From Phycisphaerae bacterium (GTDB lineage: Bacteria; Planctomycetota; Phycisphaerae; Sedimentisphaerales; Anaerobacaceae), in assembly GCA_028715705.1 (NCBI GenBank), contig JAQURJ010000010.1, positions 1 to 38,823 of the forward strand: a stretch of DNA of 38,823 nucleotides. The letters are read 5' to 3'. The translations under genes and the position numbers were made by a program. Each line of letters begins with the position of its first letter. Position 1 is the stretch's first letter. Below the pieces are notes generated by a model. That model searched no databases. It was given only the letters and a program-made list of their open reading frames with translations, and was not told where the DNA came from. This document shows positions 7,538 to 16,738 of this stretch, one piece after another.

Positions 7538-8953
7538 TCACTCGTAGCAGTCAATTATCGCCTCTGCGATGTTATTTATAGCCAGTCTGCTTTTTCCATT
7601 GGCTTTATTGACGATAATTGAAAAAACATAATCGCCGTTATCAGTGAGGCATACACCGGAAAACGATTTCACCAAATCGATGTAGCCGGTTTTACCAAGT
7701 ATTTTACCGCGATATTTTTGTTCGCCGAAGTATTTTTCGATCGTACCATCCTGCCCCCCCACCGCCAATGAATCTTTGTAGATATTCCAATACGCCTGAT
7801 TGTACATATCACAGATAACACGTGAAAGAGCATTTGTACTGAGCCGGTTTTGACGGCTAAGACCGCTGCCGTCATCAATGATAAATTCACCTTTATCAAT
7901 ACGGAGACTTTCAAGATAACCGGAGATTACTTTTGAACCCCTCTCCCAGCTGCCGTTTTTACCAGTAGCGGATGTATTAGCGGCAATAGTTTTTAACAGA
8001 CTTTCAGCGGCAAGTCCAAGGCTGTTTTTATTACAGCGTTTTAGACAATCACTTAGCGGGGTAGAAAATTCAGTGACCAATTTTTCAGTGCCACAATTAT
8101 CAGACCCCATTTCAAGCAATTTCCCTGAACAATTAATAGAGGCTGTGTTTAGCTTTTCATAAAGCATAAATCCAAAAAAGCCCGGCGGATTTTCGATGGC
8201 GACGTCGAAAGGACCCTGCTGTTTTCGGCACTTGCCGAAAATTTTTATATAATTGGGTTTTCCCGGTGTTCTATATGCTCCAGCCGCCCCGCTGCCGTTC
8301 CTGATAGGGGTGACATCATTTTGTATTTTGATAAAGCCTGTTAGCGGCTGACAATCTATCTCTATTTTGCCGTTTTTGTTGGTTACGGTAATATCGATGC
8401 AGTTGTCGTTATAATTGAGCCCCGTCACTTCACAAGCATACCATCGGTTCAATTGATCCTTGGGCCAGTTGGGATGAACCGGATTGCCGCTGAAAATAGT
8501 GGTATCGATAACTATATTCTCGATTTTTGTAACGCCTGCGGCTTTCAGGGAGTCAATTATTTTTTCAAATACCCACCCTTCGCTGCGGCCGTACTGTTTA
8601 TCGGTCGCCTCGTCGCCGAGCAATGGATCGCCGCTTGCTTTGACGATAAGATTGCCATCGCACAGGTAAACCTGTGTCTTATAAACAAAATCCGGCCCAA
8701 GAAACTTCAAAGCCGCCGCTGTAGTAACAATTTTCATATTCGAAGCCGGAATCATCGCGGCATTAGCATTATGGGCATAGATAACCCGCCCCGTTTTGGG
8801 CTCGATTATATTAACAGAATAGACGGTTCCCTTTTGCGAAGGCGAATTGATAATCGCTTCGATTTTTTCACTTAGCCCAGCACAGGCCAAACCAGAGCAG
8901 AAAATGATCAAAGCTGCCAAAAACGTCATATAACTATTTTTGCGTAATTTCAT
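7538..8953 (-). CDS. dacB: D-alanyl-D-alanine carboxypeptidase/endopeptidase (PBP4 type, peptidase S13)
   Basis: Trims or cuts cross-linked peptidoglycan peptides in the periplasm. From the ATG at 8953 the protein has a signal peptide (KNSYMTFLAALIIFCSGLACAG) and 471 aa, a usual length. The catalytic S71-N-M-K74 (ASNMKIVTT) and the KTG motif (GKTGYIDLV) are clear, and the family block DDGSGLSRQN is present. The second motif, normally S-x-N, aligns with NSLGLAAESLL, where glycine takes the place of the asparagine. A TTG twelve codons upstream would give a longer N-terminus in front of the signal; neither start has a clear ribosome binding site. It runs toward the CNNM genes (convergent, 16 bp apart). 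Confidence 0.9.
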   Translation of the reverse strand: MKLRKNSYMTFLAALIIFCSGLACAGLSEKIEAIINSPSQKGTVYSVNIIEPKTGRVIYAHNANAAMIPASNMKIVTTAAALKFLGPDFVYKTQVYLCDGNLIVKASGDPLLGDEATDKQYGRSEGWVFEKIIDSLKAAGVTKIENIVIDTTIFSGNPVHPNWPKDQLNRWYACEVTGLNYNDNCIDITVTNKNGKIEIDCQPLTGFIKIQNDVTPIRNGSGAAGAYRTPGKPNYIKIFGKCRKQQGPFDVAIENPPGFFGFMLYEKLNTASINCSGKLLEMGSDNCGTEKLVTEFSTPLSDCLKRCNKNSLGLAAESLLKTIAANTSATGKNGSWERGSKVISGYLESLRIDKGEFIIDDGSGLSRQNRLSTNALSRVICDMYNQAYWNIYKDSLAVGGQDGTIEKYFGEQKYRGKILGKTGYIDLVKSFSGVCLTDNGDYVFSIIVNKANGKSRLAINNIAEAIIDCYE

Positions 8954-9105
8954 TAAGATTGATTTAACAAAAAATCGACTCAATTTCAAGAACGTTTATA
9001 TTAGATCGTCAGAAACTTCAGTTTTACTTGCCTAAAGCCGAAGAATATGCATAATGAAGTTTTGTTAAGTAAATCGATGCAGGAAAAATTTAATAGGAGA
9101 AAAAA

Positions 9106-9387
9106 ATGGCTAAAGCAACCGCCAGACATATACTCGTCAAGACAAAAGAAAAATGCGAAGAACTCAAAACCCAGATCGAAAGCGGTGAGGACTTTGCCAA
9201 AATCGCCAAACTATATTCCCAATGTCCCTCGGGCCGCAACGGCGGCGACCTCGGTTCATTTGGCCCCGGTCAAATGGTGAAGGAATTCGACGAAATAGTC
9301 TTCACCGGTCAGCTTGGCGAAATCCATGGTCCAGTTCAGACTCAATTCGGCTACCACCTGATCGATATCACCAGCCGGACAGAATGA
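9106..9387 (+). CDS. ppiC: Parvulin-type peptidyl-prolyl cis-trans isomerase
   Basis: A 93-aa stand-alone parvulin. It has the standard order ARHILVKTKEKCEEL, then the serine/glycine block SQCPSGRNGGDLGSFGPGQM, then EFDEIVF, and closes with VQTQFGYHLIDITSR. It catalyses isomerisation of prolyl bonds during folding. No signal peptide, so it is cytoplasmic, like E. coli PpiC. TAGGAG lies 6 bases upstream of the ATG. Transcribed divergently from dacB and convergently with tadA. Confidence 0.95.
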   Translation: MAKATARHILVKTKEKCEELKTQIESGEDFAKIAKLYSQCPSGRNGGDLGSFGPGQMVKEFDEIVFTGQLGEIHGPVQTQFGYHLIDITSRTE

Positions 9388-9414
9388 TTTAAACCGGCTA
9401 TTGGCCGCAGAGGT

Positions 9415-9894
9415 TCATTGCTTTTTATTTTCCGTTCGCCTTCGGCTGAAAAAATCTCGCAGAAGTTCACCGCATTGTTCGGCTAAGACTCCGCTTGTTA
9501 CCTCAAGGCGGTGGTTAAGGCGTCCATCCTGCACGATGTTATACAAGCTTCCGCAAGCTCCCGTTTTCGGTTCGCTACATCCATAGACCAGCCGCTGGGC
9601 CCTTGCAAGCACCAATGCCCCCGCGCACATTGTACACGGCTCATGCGTCACATAAACGGTACACTCTTCCAGCCGCCAGTTACCCATCTCTGAGGCCGCA
9701 GCGGTCAAGGCGATTATTTCCGCATGGGCTGTGGGATCCTGCAGCTGCTCCCGCTGATTATACCCTTTTCCGATTATTCGCCCTTCGTGGACAATAATGC
9801 ATCCGACAGGCACATCACCGTTTTCCTCGGCGATGTGAGCGGCATTTATCGCCGCCTGCATGAACCGTTCATCATTTTGGGCATCCTGCTTCAT
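9415..9894 (-). CDS. tadA: tRNA-specific adenosine deaminase
   Basis: Converts adenosine 34 to inosine in tRNA-Arg(ACG). A 159-aa deaminase with the zinc and catalytic residues of the family: His57-Ala-Glu59 (TAHAEIIAL) and the two cysteines of EPCTMC (Cys87 and Cys90). The N-terminal helix and PVGCII strand match TadA rather than guanine or riboflavin deaminases. The gene sits 26 bp downstream of tRNA-Glu on the same strand and may share its transcript; the tRNA-Arg in this cluster reads CCT, so it is not itself a TadA substrate. Confidence 0.92.
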   Translation of the reverse strand: MKQDAQNDERFMQAAINAAHIAEENGDVPVGCIIVHEGRIIGKGYNQREQLQDPTAHAEIIALTAAASEMGNWRLEECTVYVTHEPCTMCAGALVLARAQRLVYGCSEPKTGACGSLYNIVQDGRLNHRLEVTSGVLAEQCGELLRDFFSRRRTENKKQ

Positions 9895-9920
9895 TCTTCT
9901 TTCAATCCGCGCATAAAAAA

Positions 9921-9993
9921 TACCCCCAAGGGGAGTCGAACCCCTGTCTCCAGGATGAGAACCTGATATCCTAGGCCACTAGACGATGGGGGC
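9921..9993 (-). tRNA. tRNA-Glu (anticodon CTC)
   Basis: A 73-nt cloverleaf on the minus strand. The acceptor stem GCCCCCA pairs with TGGGGGT, including a G-U first pair. The anticodon stem CAGG/CCTG encloses TTCTCAT, giving CTC. The T loop TTCGACT is standard, the discriminator is A, and no CCA is encoded. Confidence 0.95.
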
Positions 9994-10022
9994 ATTTAGT
10001 CAGCCTTCATAAACTAAACAAA

Positions 10023-10096
10023 TAGCGGCGGATGGATTCGAACCATCGACCCTGGGCTTATGAATCCCATGCTCTAACCAACTGAGCTACGCCGCC
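10023..10096 (-). tRNA. tRNA-Met (anticodon CAT, elongator)
   Basis: A 74-nt cloverleaf. Acceptor stem GGCGGCG pairs with CGCCGCT and the discriminator is A. The anticodon loop TTCATAA gives CAT. The regular acceptor pairs and the A discriminator fit elongator methionine rather than initiator or the lysidine-modified isoleucine tRNA. The innermost anticodon-stem pair appears to be an A-G mismatch. No CCA encoded. Confidence 0.9.
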
Positions 10097-10171
10097 GGAA
10101 AAGAGGCTATTCTACTTGCCATTTAGCAGTTTGCAAGCCCTTTTGTTCCCGATTTTGCACCTGCTGCGGTC

Positions 10172-10201
10172 AAAAAACAAAAAAGCGGACAATATGCCCG
10201 C
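10172..10201 (-). terminator. Intrinsic terminator downstream of tRNA-Arg
   Basis: On the minus strand GCGGG, a 7-base loop and TCCGC are followed by an uninterrupted run of six T, one G and more T. It lies about 107 bp after the tRNA-Arg gene, before tRNA-Met, and would separate the two transcripts. The stem is short (5 bp with a G-T pair). Confidence 0.5.
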
Positions 10202-10307
10202 CTTGTGCCCCTTAGTTCCACAAAAATATAGGGTTACAGTAAGTCTTTGTGCGGAATACAGGTTACCGTTCGCAATACTGGCAAAAAATGCGAACTGTCC
10301 TGTTGAA

Positions 10308-10381
10308 TACGCCCGACAGGATTCGAACCTGTGACCTTCGGTTTAGGAAACCGACGCTCTATCCTACTGAGCTACGGGCGC
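10308..10381 (-). tRNA. tRNA-Arg (anticodon CCT)
   Basis: A 74-nt cloverleaf. Acceptor stem GCGCCCG pairs with CGGGCGT, the anticodon stem TCGGT/ACCGA closes the loop TTCCTAA (anticodon CCT), and the T loop TTCGAAT is standard. Discriminator A, no CCA encoded. It reads AGG codons. Confidence 0.95.
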
Positions 10382-10520
10382 AAGTATTTATTAAACAATA
10401 GTTTATACAAATTTTCTCGGATATCCAAAAGCGGATAACCACTCGATATTATATTTTAAATTTTTAACTAAGCAAAGAGAAAAAAACTGGCACGCTGATT
10501 CATGACCTGTTATATCATAA

Positions 10521-10663
10521 GTTATCACAAACAATGACGTTATCATCGCAAGATTATTAGAGCAAAATGATCAGTTGGCTTGCCAAAATTAACTGCTCAC
10601 AAAAGAGAGCCAACAGCTGCGCTAAAGAATTGCTCGGCTCGAAAAGAATTCTTCAAACTCATT
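10521..10663 (+). pseudogene. Decayed N-terminus of an IS66-like (DUF6444-type) transposase
   Basis: In the frame starting at 10521 the translation includes NDVIIARLLEQNDQLACQN, a stop, LLTKESQQLR, a stop, then RIARLEKNSSNS. A leucine-zipper-like heptad followed by LEKNSSNS is the usual opening of IS66-family transposases, where it normally continues SKPPSSD. Two stop codons interrupt it and the match is lost after 10663. No terminal repeats are visible. The rest of the gap 10382-10842 shows nothing recognisable beyond AT-rich DNA. This is based on the short motif and the coiled pattern only. Confidence 0.5.
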
Positions 10664-10842
10664 GTTTGGCTGTTTTGTGAAAAGTTCACCGACCGCCATA
10701 TCATCGCGAGGCAGCCAATATCAAAAATCGATTTGTTGATGGCATCGACAAAGGAGTAAAAATGCGGCAAACAAATTTAGCTTGCAATGAGTGGGTATGA
10801 CTAATAAGATTTTGACTGCAATTGACTTGTGAAAGGTAAAAG

Positions 10843-12612
10843 ATGATTTTTCGGTTTAAGATTTTTCTCTTTTTGGCATTTTTTTGTGCGGCTGCGTGGG
10901 GGCTGGACAAGGACAAATACATATCCCTCGACGAGATCGAAGCGGGGATGGACGCATACTGCCTGACGGTACTGGAAGGTACGGCTGTGGAGCGGTTCAA
11001 TCTGAAGGTTCTTTCGGTAGTTCGCAATATCCGTCCCGGCAGAGACGCTATTTTGGTGATGGGCACCGATGAACGCTTCATTCATAGCGGACCGGTAGCA
11101 GGTTCCAGCGGTTCGCCTGTTTATATCGACGGCAGACTTGCTGGGGCGCTTGCCTTCGGATGGGCTTTCAGCAAAGACCCTCTATACGGCGTTACACCAA
11201 TAGAAGAAATGTTCACTATCGGCCAGAGTAAAACTGAAAACCCGCAAACCTGCTGGGCAGCCGATATCGATTATCAGTCAATCGATTTTGATAAAGTTTA
11301 TGAGCAATTGACCGGCTTTGATCGCCAAAACCGCGGCAAGACAAGCCAGTTGAATTATCTGCCGACGCCTCTGGTGTTCAATGGCATGCCAGACAAAATA
11401 TGTGATGAACTGACCGGACAGTTTGAACATTTAGGATTAATGGCTGTTGCTGGCGGCGGCGAAACACCGGATGACGAAAAAACGCTAAAATTAGAACCTG
11501 GCAGCCTTCTTACCATACCAATTGTTTCAGGTGACATATCTGTTGTCGCAGCAGGGACTGTGACGGAGGTGGTGGACAATAATATATATGCTTTCGGACA
11601 TAATTTTCTGGGTTATGGGCCGGTGAACCTGCCTATGGGAATCGGCAAAGTCCATACTGTGGTGTCCAGCCTCGCAAGCTCTTTTAAGGTGGCTTCTCAC
11701 TTGCAGGTGGTCGGTGGAATTTTCGCCGATGAAGCAAGCGGAATAAAGGGAATCACGGGAAAAACCGTCCGTACCATCCCACTGAAAATGAGAGTACAGC
11801 GGTACAACGATGCCGAGCGTATATATGACTGCAATGTAGCGGAGAACGAAGCTTTAACGCCGATTATGGTGGCGATGTGTCTGGATGGCGCAGTGAAGAT
11901 GGCAGGCAATTTGCCCCCCCGCCACTCGCTGCAATACAGTTTCACGATAAAGCCGCAGGACTATGAAGCCATAAGAACACAAAATATGTCTTCAGGTTCA
12001 GATACATCCGACTTTATCAAGGAGATGATGGGTACAACGGCTCTTTTGATGGGCAACCCATACAAAAAAGTGAGCATTGAATCCATAGATTTGACGGTGG
12101 ATATCAAGCCCAAACTTTCCGTATCCAAGATATGGAGCGTAGATATAAGCGACGAGACACTGAAAGCCGGTGACGATTTGGGCTTAAAAATAACGCTTGA
12201 ATCGTATCTTGATGAAAAAAGAGAATACTCTTTTGATTTAGCGTTACCAAATGACATTGAGCCGGGACAGTACAAGCTGCTGATAACCGGTGTCGAAGGT
12301 TACGAGCGATTCCTGCGGCAAAACGCGCCACATAAATTCGCAGCCGAGAATATCGAAGACCTTTTAACCGCGGTAAGAACGGTGCTGTCGATTCGGCGCG
12401 ACAGGCTTTACGCCGTGATGCTGACAGGTGAAAAAGGGGTGTCGATAGAACAGGCCCAGCTGCCGCTTCTGCCCCAGACAAAGGCACTGATACTTGCCGA
12501 CGGCAAGCGAAGCCCAAAGGCAAAACCTCTTAAGCAGTGGATTGAAAATTCAATACAAATACCGGATGTAACATCAGATCAGCAGACAGTGACCATTACA
12601 ATCGAAAAATAA
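10843..12612 (+). CDS. Secreted SpoIVB/peptidase S55-domain protein
   Basis: A 589-aa protein with a signal peptide (hydrophobic core to about residue 20). The first 130 residues match the S55 opening: EIEAGMDAYCLTVLEGTAVE, then the nucleophile region PVAGSSGSPVYIDGRLAGAL with Ser89/Ser91. The likely active-site histidine is His253 in IYAFGHNFLGYGPVNLP, the usual second block of S55 proteins outside Firmicutes. The C-terminal 200 residues are strand-rich and unassigned. AAAGGT precedes the ATG by 6 bases. It heads a tight operon with a propeller protein (12 bp), so a role in processing or assembling envelope proteins is plausible. There is no sporulation context here, so it should not be called spoIVB. 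Confidence 0.8.
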   Translation: MIFRFKIFLFLAFFCAAAWGLDKDKYISLDEIEAGMDAYCLTVLEGTAVERFNLKVLSVVRNIRPGRDAILVMGTDERFIHSGPVAGSSGSPVYIDGRLAGALAFGWAFSKDPLYGVTPIEEMFTIGQSKTENPQTCWAADIDYQSIDFDKVYEQLTGFDRQNRGKTSQLNYLPTPLVFNGMPDKICDELTGQFEHLGLMAVAGGGETPDDEKTLKLEPGSLLTIPIVSGDISVVAAGTVTEVVDNNIYAFGHNFLGYGPVNLPMGIGKVHTVVSSLASSFKVASHLQVVGGIFADEASGIKGITGKTVRTIPLKMRVQRYNDAERIYDCNVAENEALTPIMVAMCLDGAVKMAGNLPPRHSLQYSFTIKPQDYEAIRTQNMSSGSDTSDFIKEMMGTTALLMGNPYKKVSIESIDLTVDIKPKLSVSKIWSVDISDETLKAGDDLGLKITLESYLDEKREYSFDLALPNDIEPGQYKLLITGVEGYERFLRQNAPHKFAAENIEDLLTAVRTVLSIRRDRLYAVMLTGEKGVSIEQAQLPLLPQTKALILADGKRSPKAKPLKQWIENSIQIPDVTSDQQTVTITIEK

Positions 12613-12624
12613 AGGTGAGCAAAA

Positions 12625-14847
12625 ATGAAGTTATTTAACTACAACAAATTAAATTGTATTTGGGTTTCAGTATTTACGGTAACAATTGTTTCTTTTCATG
12701 TCTTTGCCATAAACAGCAAGATCGTAAAGCATAGCAACGCTGACGAACTATCGAATGGCACGACGGAGAACACCATCATAGACAGCCGAGGAACGATACG
12801 GCTCGGCAGGGCTGCGACGGTGCTGGTCGAAGACTTTGATAACGCATGGAGCATCAATGACATTGTCCAGATAGAAAATGACATTTACCTGGGGACAAGC
12901 CCCAACGGAGGAATCTATAAATACAGCGGCGGCAAGCTGCAAAAAATTTATCCTCTCTCCGATGAACAACGGGCCGAACCTGCCGAAGACGTCAATGACC
13001 CAAACACAGGCAAGATCGTTAAACGCAGTGAAACAATAGAAAATGAACATATTTTCGCAATGGCCGCCGACAGCAAGGATAGACTCCTTGCGGCGGTAAG
13101 CGGAAAGACGTGCCGGCTGATGAGATTTGATGGCGAGCAAATGGAGACCATCTTCGAACCTAACGATACTATATATATCTTCGATATTGCCGTAGTCGAT
13201 AAATCGATCTTTGTCGCAACAGGCCCTTCTGGAATAGTTTACAGGATAGACGCGGATGGAGCGGTTAAAGTTTATCAAACCGAAGAAAAGAATGTGCTGT
13301 CACTTGCGGCTGGTGAAAAAGGGACTTTGTACGCAGGCACCGACACAAGGGGACTGGTCTATAAGATAGATACCAATACCGGACAGTTGACGGTTGTGTA
13401 TGACAGCGAACAGCCGGAGATAACCGCACTTGTTTATGAACAGGGCAAATTATACGCAGCAGGGACACGTGCCGAAATAAAAGAGGTCGAGACAAACTTT
13501 GCCGCAAGCTAGCCGGCTGGAAGGGTCGAGGCCAAAACAGAAGAAACAAACGCTGAAACAAAGACCAATGAAGACATCAAGCTCAAGATACCCAATACCC
13601 CACAACAGGAGGATAAGAAAAACGAAAAAAAATCCGCCGCTCGTCCGGCAAAACCGGAAGAGGCCAGCTTCATTTATGAAATCGATGACAATGGTTTCAT
13701 AAACAAGCCGTTTTCGACTAATGCGGTCTTTTTCGATATGGCCGCCGCAGGTGGCGAACTCTTTGTCGCAGTCGGGCCGAAGGCAAAGGTTTACAGCGTC
13801 AAACCGGCCAAAGAAATTTCCGAAATGTTTTTTGAGGATAAGCAGTCTTCGCAGGTAACTTCCATTGAGCCTGCAGCCGGAAAACTATATCTTGGACTGG
13901 CTAACCCGGCGAAACTGGTGCTTTGCGAAAAGGCCCTTGCCAAAAAGGGTACATATCAGTCATCGCTTATCGACGCCTCACGGCCTGCCCAGTGGGGAAA
14001 GATACAATTGAACGCGGATATCACGGCTGGCACGAAACTTTTAGTCAGCACACGAACAGGTAACGTTGGCGATGTAAACGACGGATCGTTCAGCCATTGG
14101 ACACAGCCGGTAGAAGTAAAGGGTGCGGTCGATATAAACAGCCCCACGGGCAGATTCTGCCAATATAAACTTATCTTTGAAGCCAATGAGCCGCTCGCCA
14201 CCGCCATCGTGCGTGCCGCAGCGGTTTCCTTTACCGTACCGAACCTTGCACCGAAGATAGAGTCGGTAACGATCGAAAAAACCGACGAGAAGGGAAAAAA
14301 ACCGGGCGTAATGAATATCACTTGCAAAGCTTCAGACGACAATGAGGATACGCTTATATATGATATCGATTTCAGGCGGCTTGATAGAACCGGATGGATA
14401 AAACTGACTGAAAATATCGAAGAAGATAACTACCAGTGGGATACCCGCACCGTTGAAGATGGACGATATGAGGTGCGTGTCAGGGCAAGTGACATTAGAG
14501 ATAACAGCCCTGCTACCGTTAAAACCGCCGTCAGGATAAGCGATCCGTTCGTTATCGATAATACCGGCCCGCAGCTTCTGGCTCACTCGGAACAGGCCGA
14601 AAAAGCCGAGGTGGTAATTTCGATGATCGTTTCAGATCAGTTCAGCGCCATCAAAAAAGTGGACTATACCATTGACAGCAATGAAAACTGGAAAGGCGCC
14701 ATAGCGGATGATCTTGTCTTTGATACCACAACCGAAAATGTCACCATAAGGATCGAAGGATTGAAAAAAGGCGATCACGTTATAGCCGTCCGCATGACCG
14801 ACGCGGCGGAAAATGTTACTTACACAACATTGGATGCGAAGATATAA
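12625..14847 (+). pseudogene. Secreted beta-propeller / Ig-like protein interrupted by an in-frame TAG
   Basis: One reading frame of 740 codons is split by a single TAG at 13510-13512; both sides are in the same frame and fit together. A signal peptide (to about residue 28) is followed by propeller-like repeats such as FVATGPSGIVYRIDADG and LYAGTDTRGLVYKIDTNTG, a charged K/E-rich linker where the stop falls, two more repeats (LFVAVGPKAKVYSV, LYLGLANPAKLVLCE), a strand-rich segment, and a C-terminal Ig-like domain (YTIDSNENWKGA, then DHVIAVRMTDAAENVTY). AAAGGTGAG lies before the ATG. It lies between the S55 peptidase (12 bp) and fumarase alpha (4 bp). A CAG to TAG change or a sequencing error would explain the break; otherwise the N-terminal 295 aa are made alone. 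Confidence 0.8.
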
Positions 14848-14851
14848 TATT

Positions 14852-15706
14852 ATGCGAAAGATTGATTTTAATACTATAGCGGCTGCGGTTGAAGATTTAT
14901 GTATAGAAGCTGCGCATAAATTGCAGGAAGATGTCCTGGCCGCTCTTCAAAAAGCCGCAGCCAATGAAAGTGTCCCGCAGGCAAAAGGAATTTTATCGCA
15001 GCTCATTGAAAACGCTCAGATAGCCGAAAGCGAGATGATACCTCTGTGCCAGGATACGGGGCTGGCGATAGTTTTTGTCGATCAGGGCGGTAACATTCAG
15101 TTTGTCGATGAAAATGGACGAACACTGTTTGATGCCGTCAACGCGGGTATCGCAGCAGGATATGAAAAAGGCTTCCTGCGAAAAAGCGTGGTTGCTGATC
15201 CGCTAAAGGACAGAAAGAACACCAACACTAATACTCCCGCCATAATTCATTACCGCGCTGTCGCCGGCGATAAAATAAAGTTATCGCTTATGGCCAAAGG
15301 CGGCGGCTGTGAGAATAAGAGCCAATTCAAAATGTTCCGCCCCACCGCCGACAAAGAGGATATAATTAACTGGGTTGTCGATGTGGCCAAACAGGCAGGA
15401 GCAAACGCCTGCCCGCCGTTTGTTATTGGCGTAGGGATAGGCGGTGATTTTGAACAGTGCTGCCTGATGAGCAAGCGTTCCCTGCTGCGGCGGCTGGATG
15501 AACCCAACAGCGACAAATTCTATGCTGATATAGAAAGAGATATACTCGAAAAGGTCAATGCCAGCGGTATCGGGCCGCAGGGATTCGGCGGAGACACTAC
15601 CGCACTTGGCTGCATGATAGAGACAGAACCGTGTCATATCGCTTCCCTGCCGGTCGCGGTCAATATAGAATGTCACTCGCATAGACATAAAACCGTTATT
15701 TTATAA
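14852..15706 (+). CDS. Class I fumarate hydratase, alpha subunit
   Basis: An iron-sulphur hydratase subunit interconverting fumarate and malate (or tartrate and oxaloacetate). The 285-aa protein covers the N-terminal half of class I fumarases. The three likely cluster cysteines are in PLCQDTGLAIVF, in ACPPFVIGVGIGGDFE and in VAVNIECHSHRH; the block GIGPQGFGGDTTALG is also typical. The ATG at 14852 is 4 bp after the propeller gene; a longer frame would run into it. The beta subunit, which should follow, is not here: the next gene is a membrane protein. It may be encoded elsewhere. TtdA-like activity cannot be excluded from sequence. Confidence 0.88.
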   Translation: MRKIDFNTIAAAVEDLCIEAAHKLQEDVLAALQKAAANESVPQAKGILSQLIENAQIAESEMIPLCQDTGLAIVFVDQGGNIQFVDENGRTLFDAVNAGIAAGYEKGFLRKSVVADPLKDRKNTNTNTPAIIHYRAVAGDKIKLSLMAKGGGCENKSQFKMFRPTADKEDIINWVVDVAKQAGANACPPFVIGVGIGGDFEQCCLMSKRSLLRRLDEPNSDKFYADIERDILEKVNASGIGPQGFGGDTTALGCMIETEPCHIASLPVAVNIECHSHRHKTVIL

Positions 15707-15715
15707 CTGACTTAT

Positions 15716-16726
15716 ATGTCAAAAAGATTGTATATATGGACTATTTGTGCCGCTATAATATATGCGGGTTTTTCGGTCTATATCTATTTCCCGCATTTCA
15801 AAAGTTTTAGCATCTTTGAGTTCCTCTTTGTACCGGCGGCATGCCTGGCGGCTCTGGGCACTTTTCTTGTCGCCAAAAGATGGGCATTAAGCTTTCCTGC
15901 CAGCCTTTTCGCAGGAGCAATGTATGGATTCGGACCGTTCATGCTCAGTCTGGGTAAATTCCATCCGGCCGCATCCCTCCTCGCAGCCGCGATACCCTGG
16001 TCATTTTTGCCTGCCGTTTACGGACCTTCCGGTCGTCACCGTTGGCTGCGAGTTGTGCTGGTTCTGCTGCCATTTATCTTGATAATTATATTTTTCAGGC
16101 TGAACGAAACCTTGCGATTATTCGCCGTACCAATCCAAATTCAATGGACACGTTACGATCTGGCTGGCTTGATAGCGCCGGTTGTGCTGGCAAAAATAAA
16201 TACAGTTTCGTTTGGTTTTTATCATTGTCCTGTCGCGCCGCTTCTTATCGGATTTTTGATGCTAATAAAAGCCTCGCGGCCTGCCGTTTTACTATTGCTC
16301 GCTGTGGGGACAACGCTGGCTGTCGCACCGGCGCTTTTTGGGGTAAGTCCGGTGATGTGGGCAGCAATACCGTCTCTTTGCTGCGCTGTCCTCGTCGGCG
16401 TGGGGATAGAAGCTCTGGTCTATTCGGCCAAATCCGATAAAACAACTGTCTTGTCTGTAATCGCTGCCGTAGCAATGCTTGCGGTAACAGTATTATTTTT
16501 AGCCGTAAGGTGTCAAGGCATATTCGCCGGTCTCGCTGAAGGATACGCACGGGAATTTGTCTGGTCAGCTAAGATGTATTTGATAGCGGTGGTGATGCTC
16601 GCCGTGATTTTTGCGACCATGCTGCTTGATCTGCGCTATAGGCCGTTTCGCTGGATAATTGTGATAGCCGGCCTAGCTGTTGATATCTATCTCGGTGCAA
16701 TCCTTATGGCAGCAAAGATATTTTGA
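15716..16726 (+). CDS. Polytopic membrane protein of unknown function
   Basis: A 336-aa protein with roughly nine hydrophobic segments spread along its length, from MSKRLYIWTICAAIIYAGFS to a final LAVDIYLGAILMAAKIF. There is no soluble domain, and I recognise no family motif. The pattern FPASLFAGAMYGFGPFMLSL in the first third recalls membrane glycosyltransferase-like proteins (YfhO or GT-C type) but without the acidic catalytic motif. It starts 9 bp after the fumarase alpha stop and is the last gene of the operon, converging on ftsK 12 bp away. Confidence 0.7.
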   Translation: MSKRLYIWTICAAIIYAGFSVYIYFPHFKSFSIFEFLFVPAACLAALGTFLVAKRWALSFPASLFAGAMYGFGPFMLSLGKFHPAASLLAAAIPWSFLPAVYGPSGRHRWLRVVLVLLPFILIIIFFRLNETLRLFAVPIQIQWTRYDLAGLIAPVVLAKINTVSFGFYHCPVAPLLIGFLMLIKASRPAVLLLLAVGTTLAVAPALFGVSPVMWAAIPSLCCAVLVGVGIEALVYSAKSDKTTVLSVIAAVAMLAVTVLFLAVRCQGIFAGLAEGYAREFVWSAKMYLIAVVMLAVIFATMLLDLRYRPFRWIIVIAGLAVDIYLGAILMAAKIF

Positions 16727-16738
16727 TACTGCTTTCTA

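Noticed and set aside
10023-10096. tRNA-Ile with a lysidine-modified CAT anticodon
   Set aside because: Acceptor stem and discriminator fit elongator methionine better; a genome-wide set would be needed to be certain.
10843-12612. A true sporulation protease SpoIVB
   Set aside because: Only the S55 domain is shared; no PDZ domain is clear and no sporulation genes are near.
13510-13512. TAG as a reassigned sense codon
   Set aside because: TAG ends other convincing genes here (27289-28035, 35929-36519), and no other gene contains an internal TAG.
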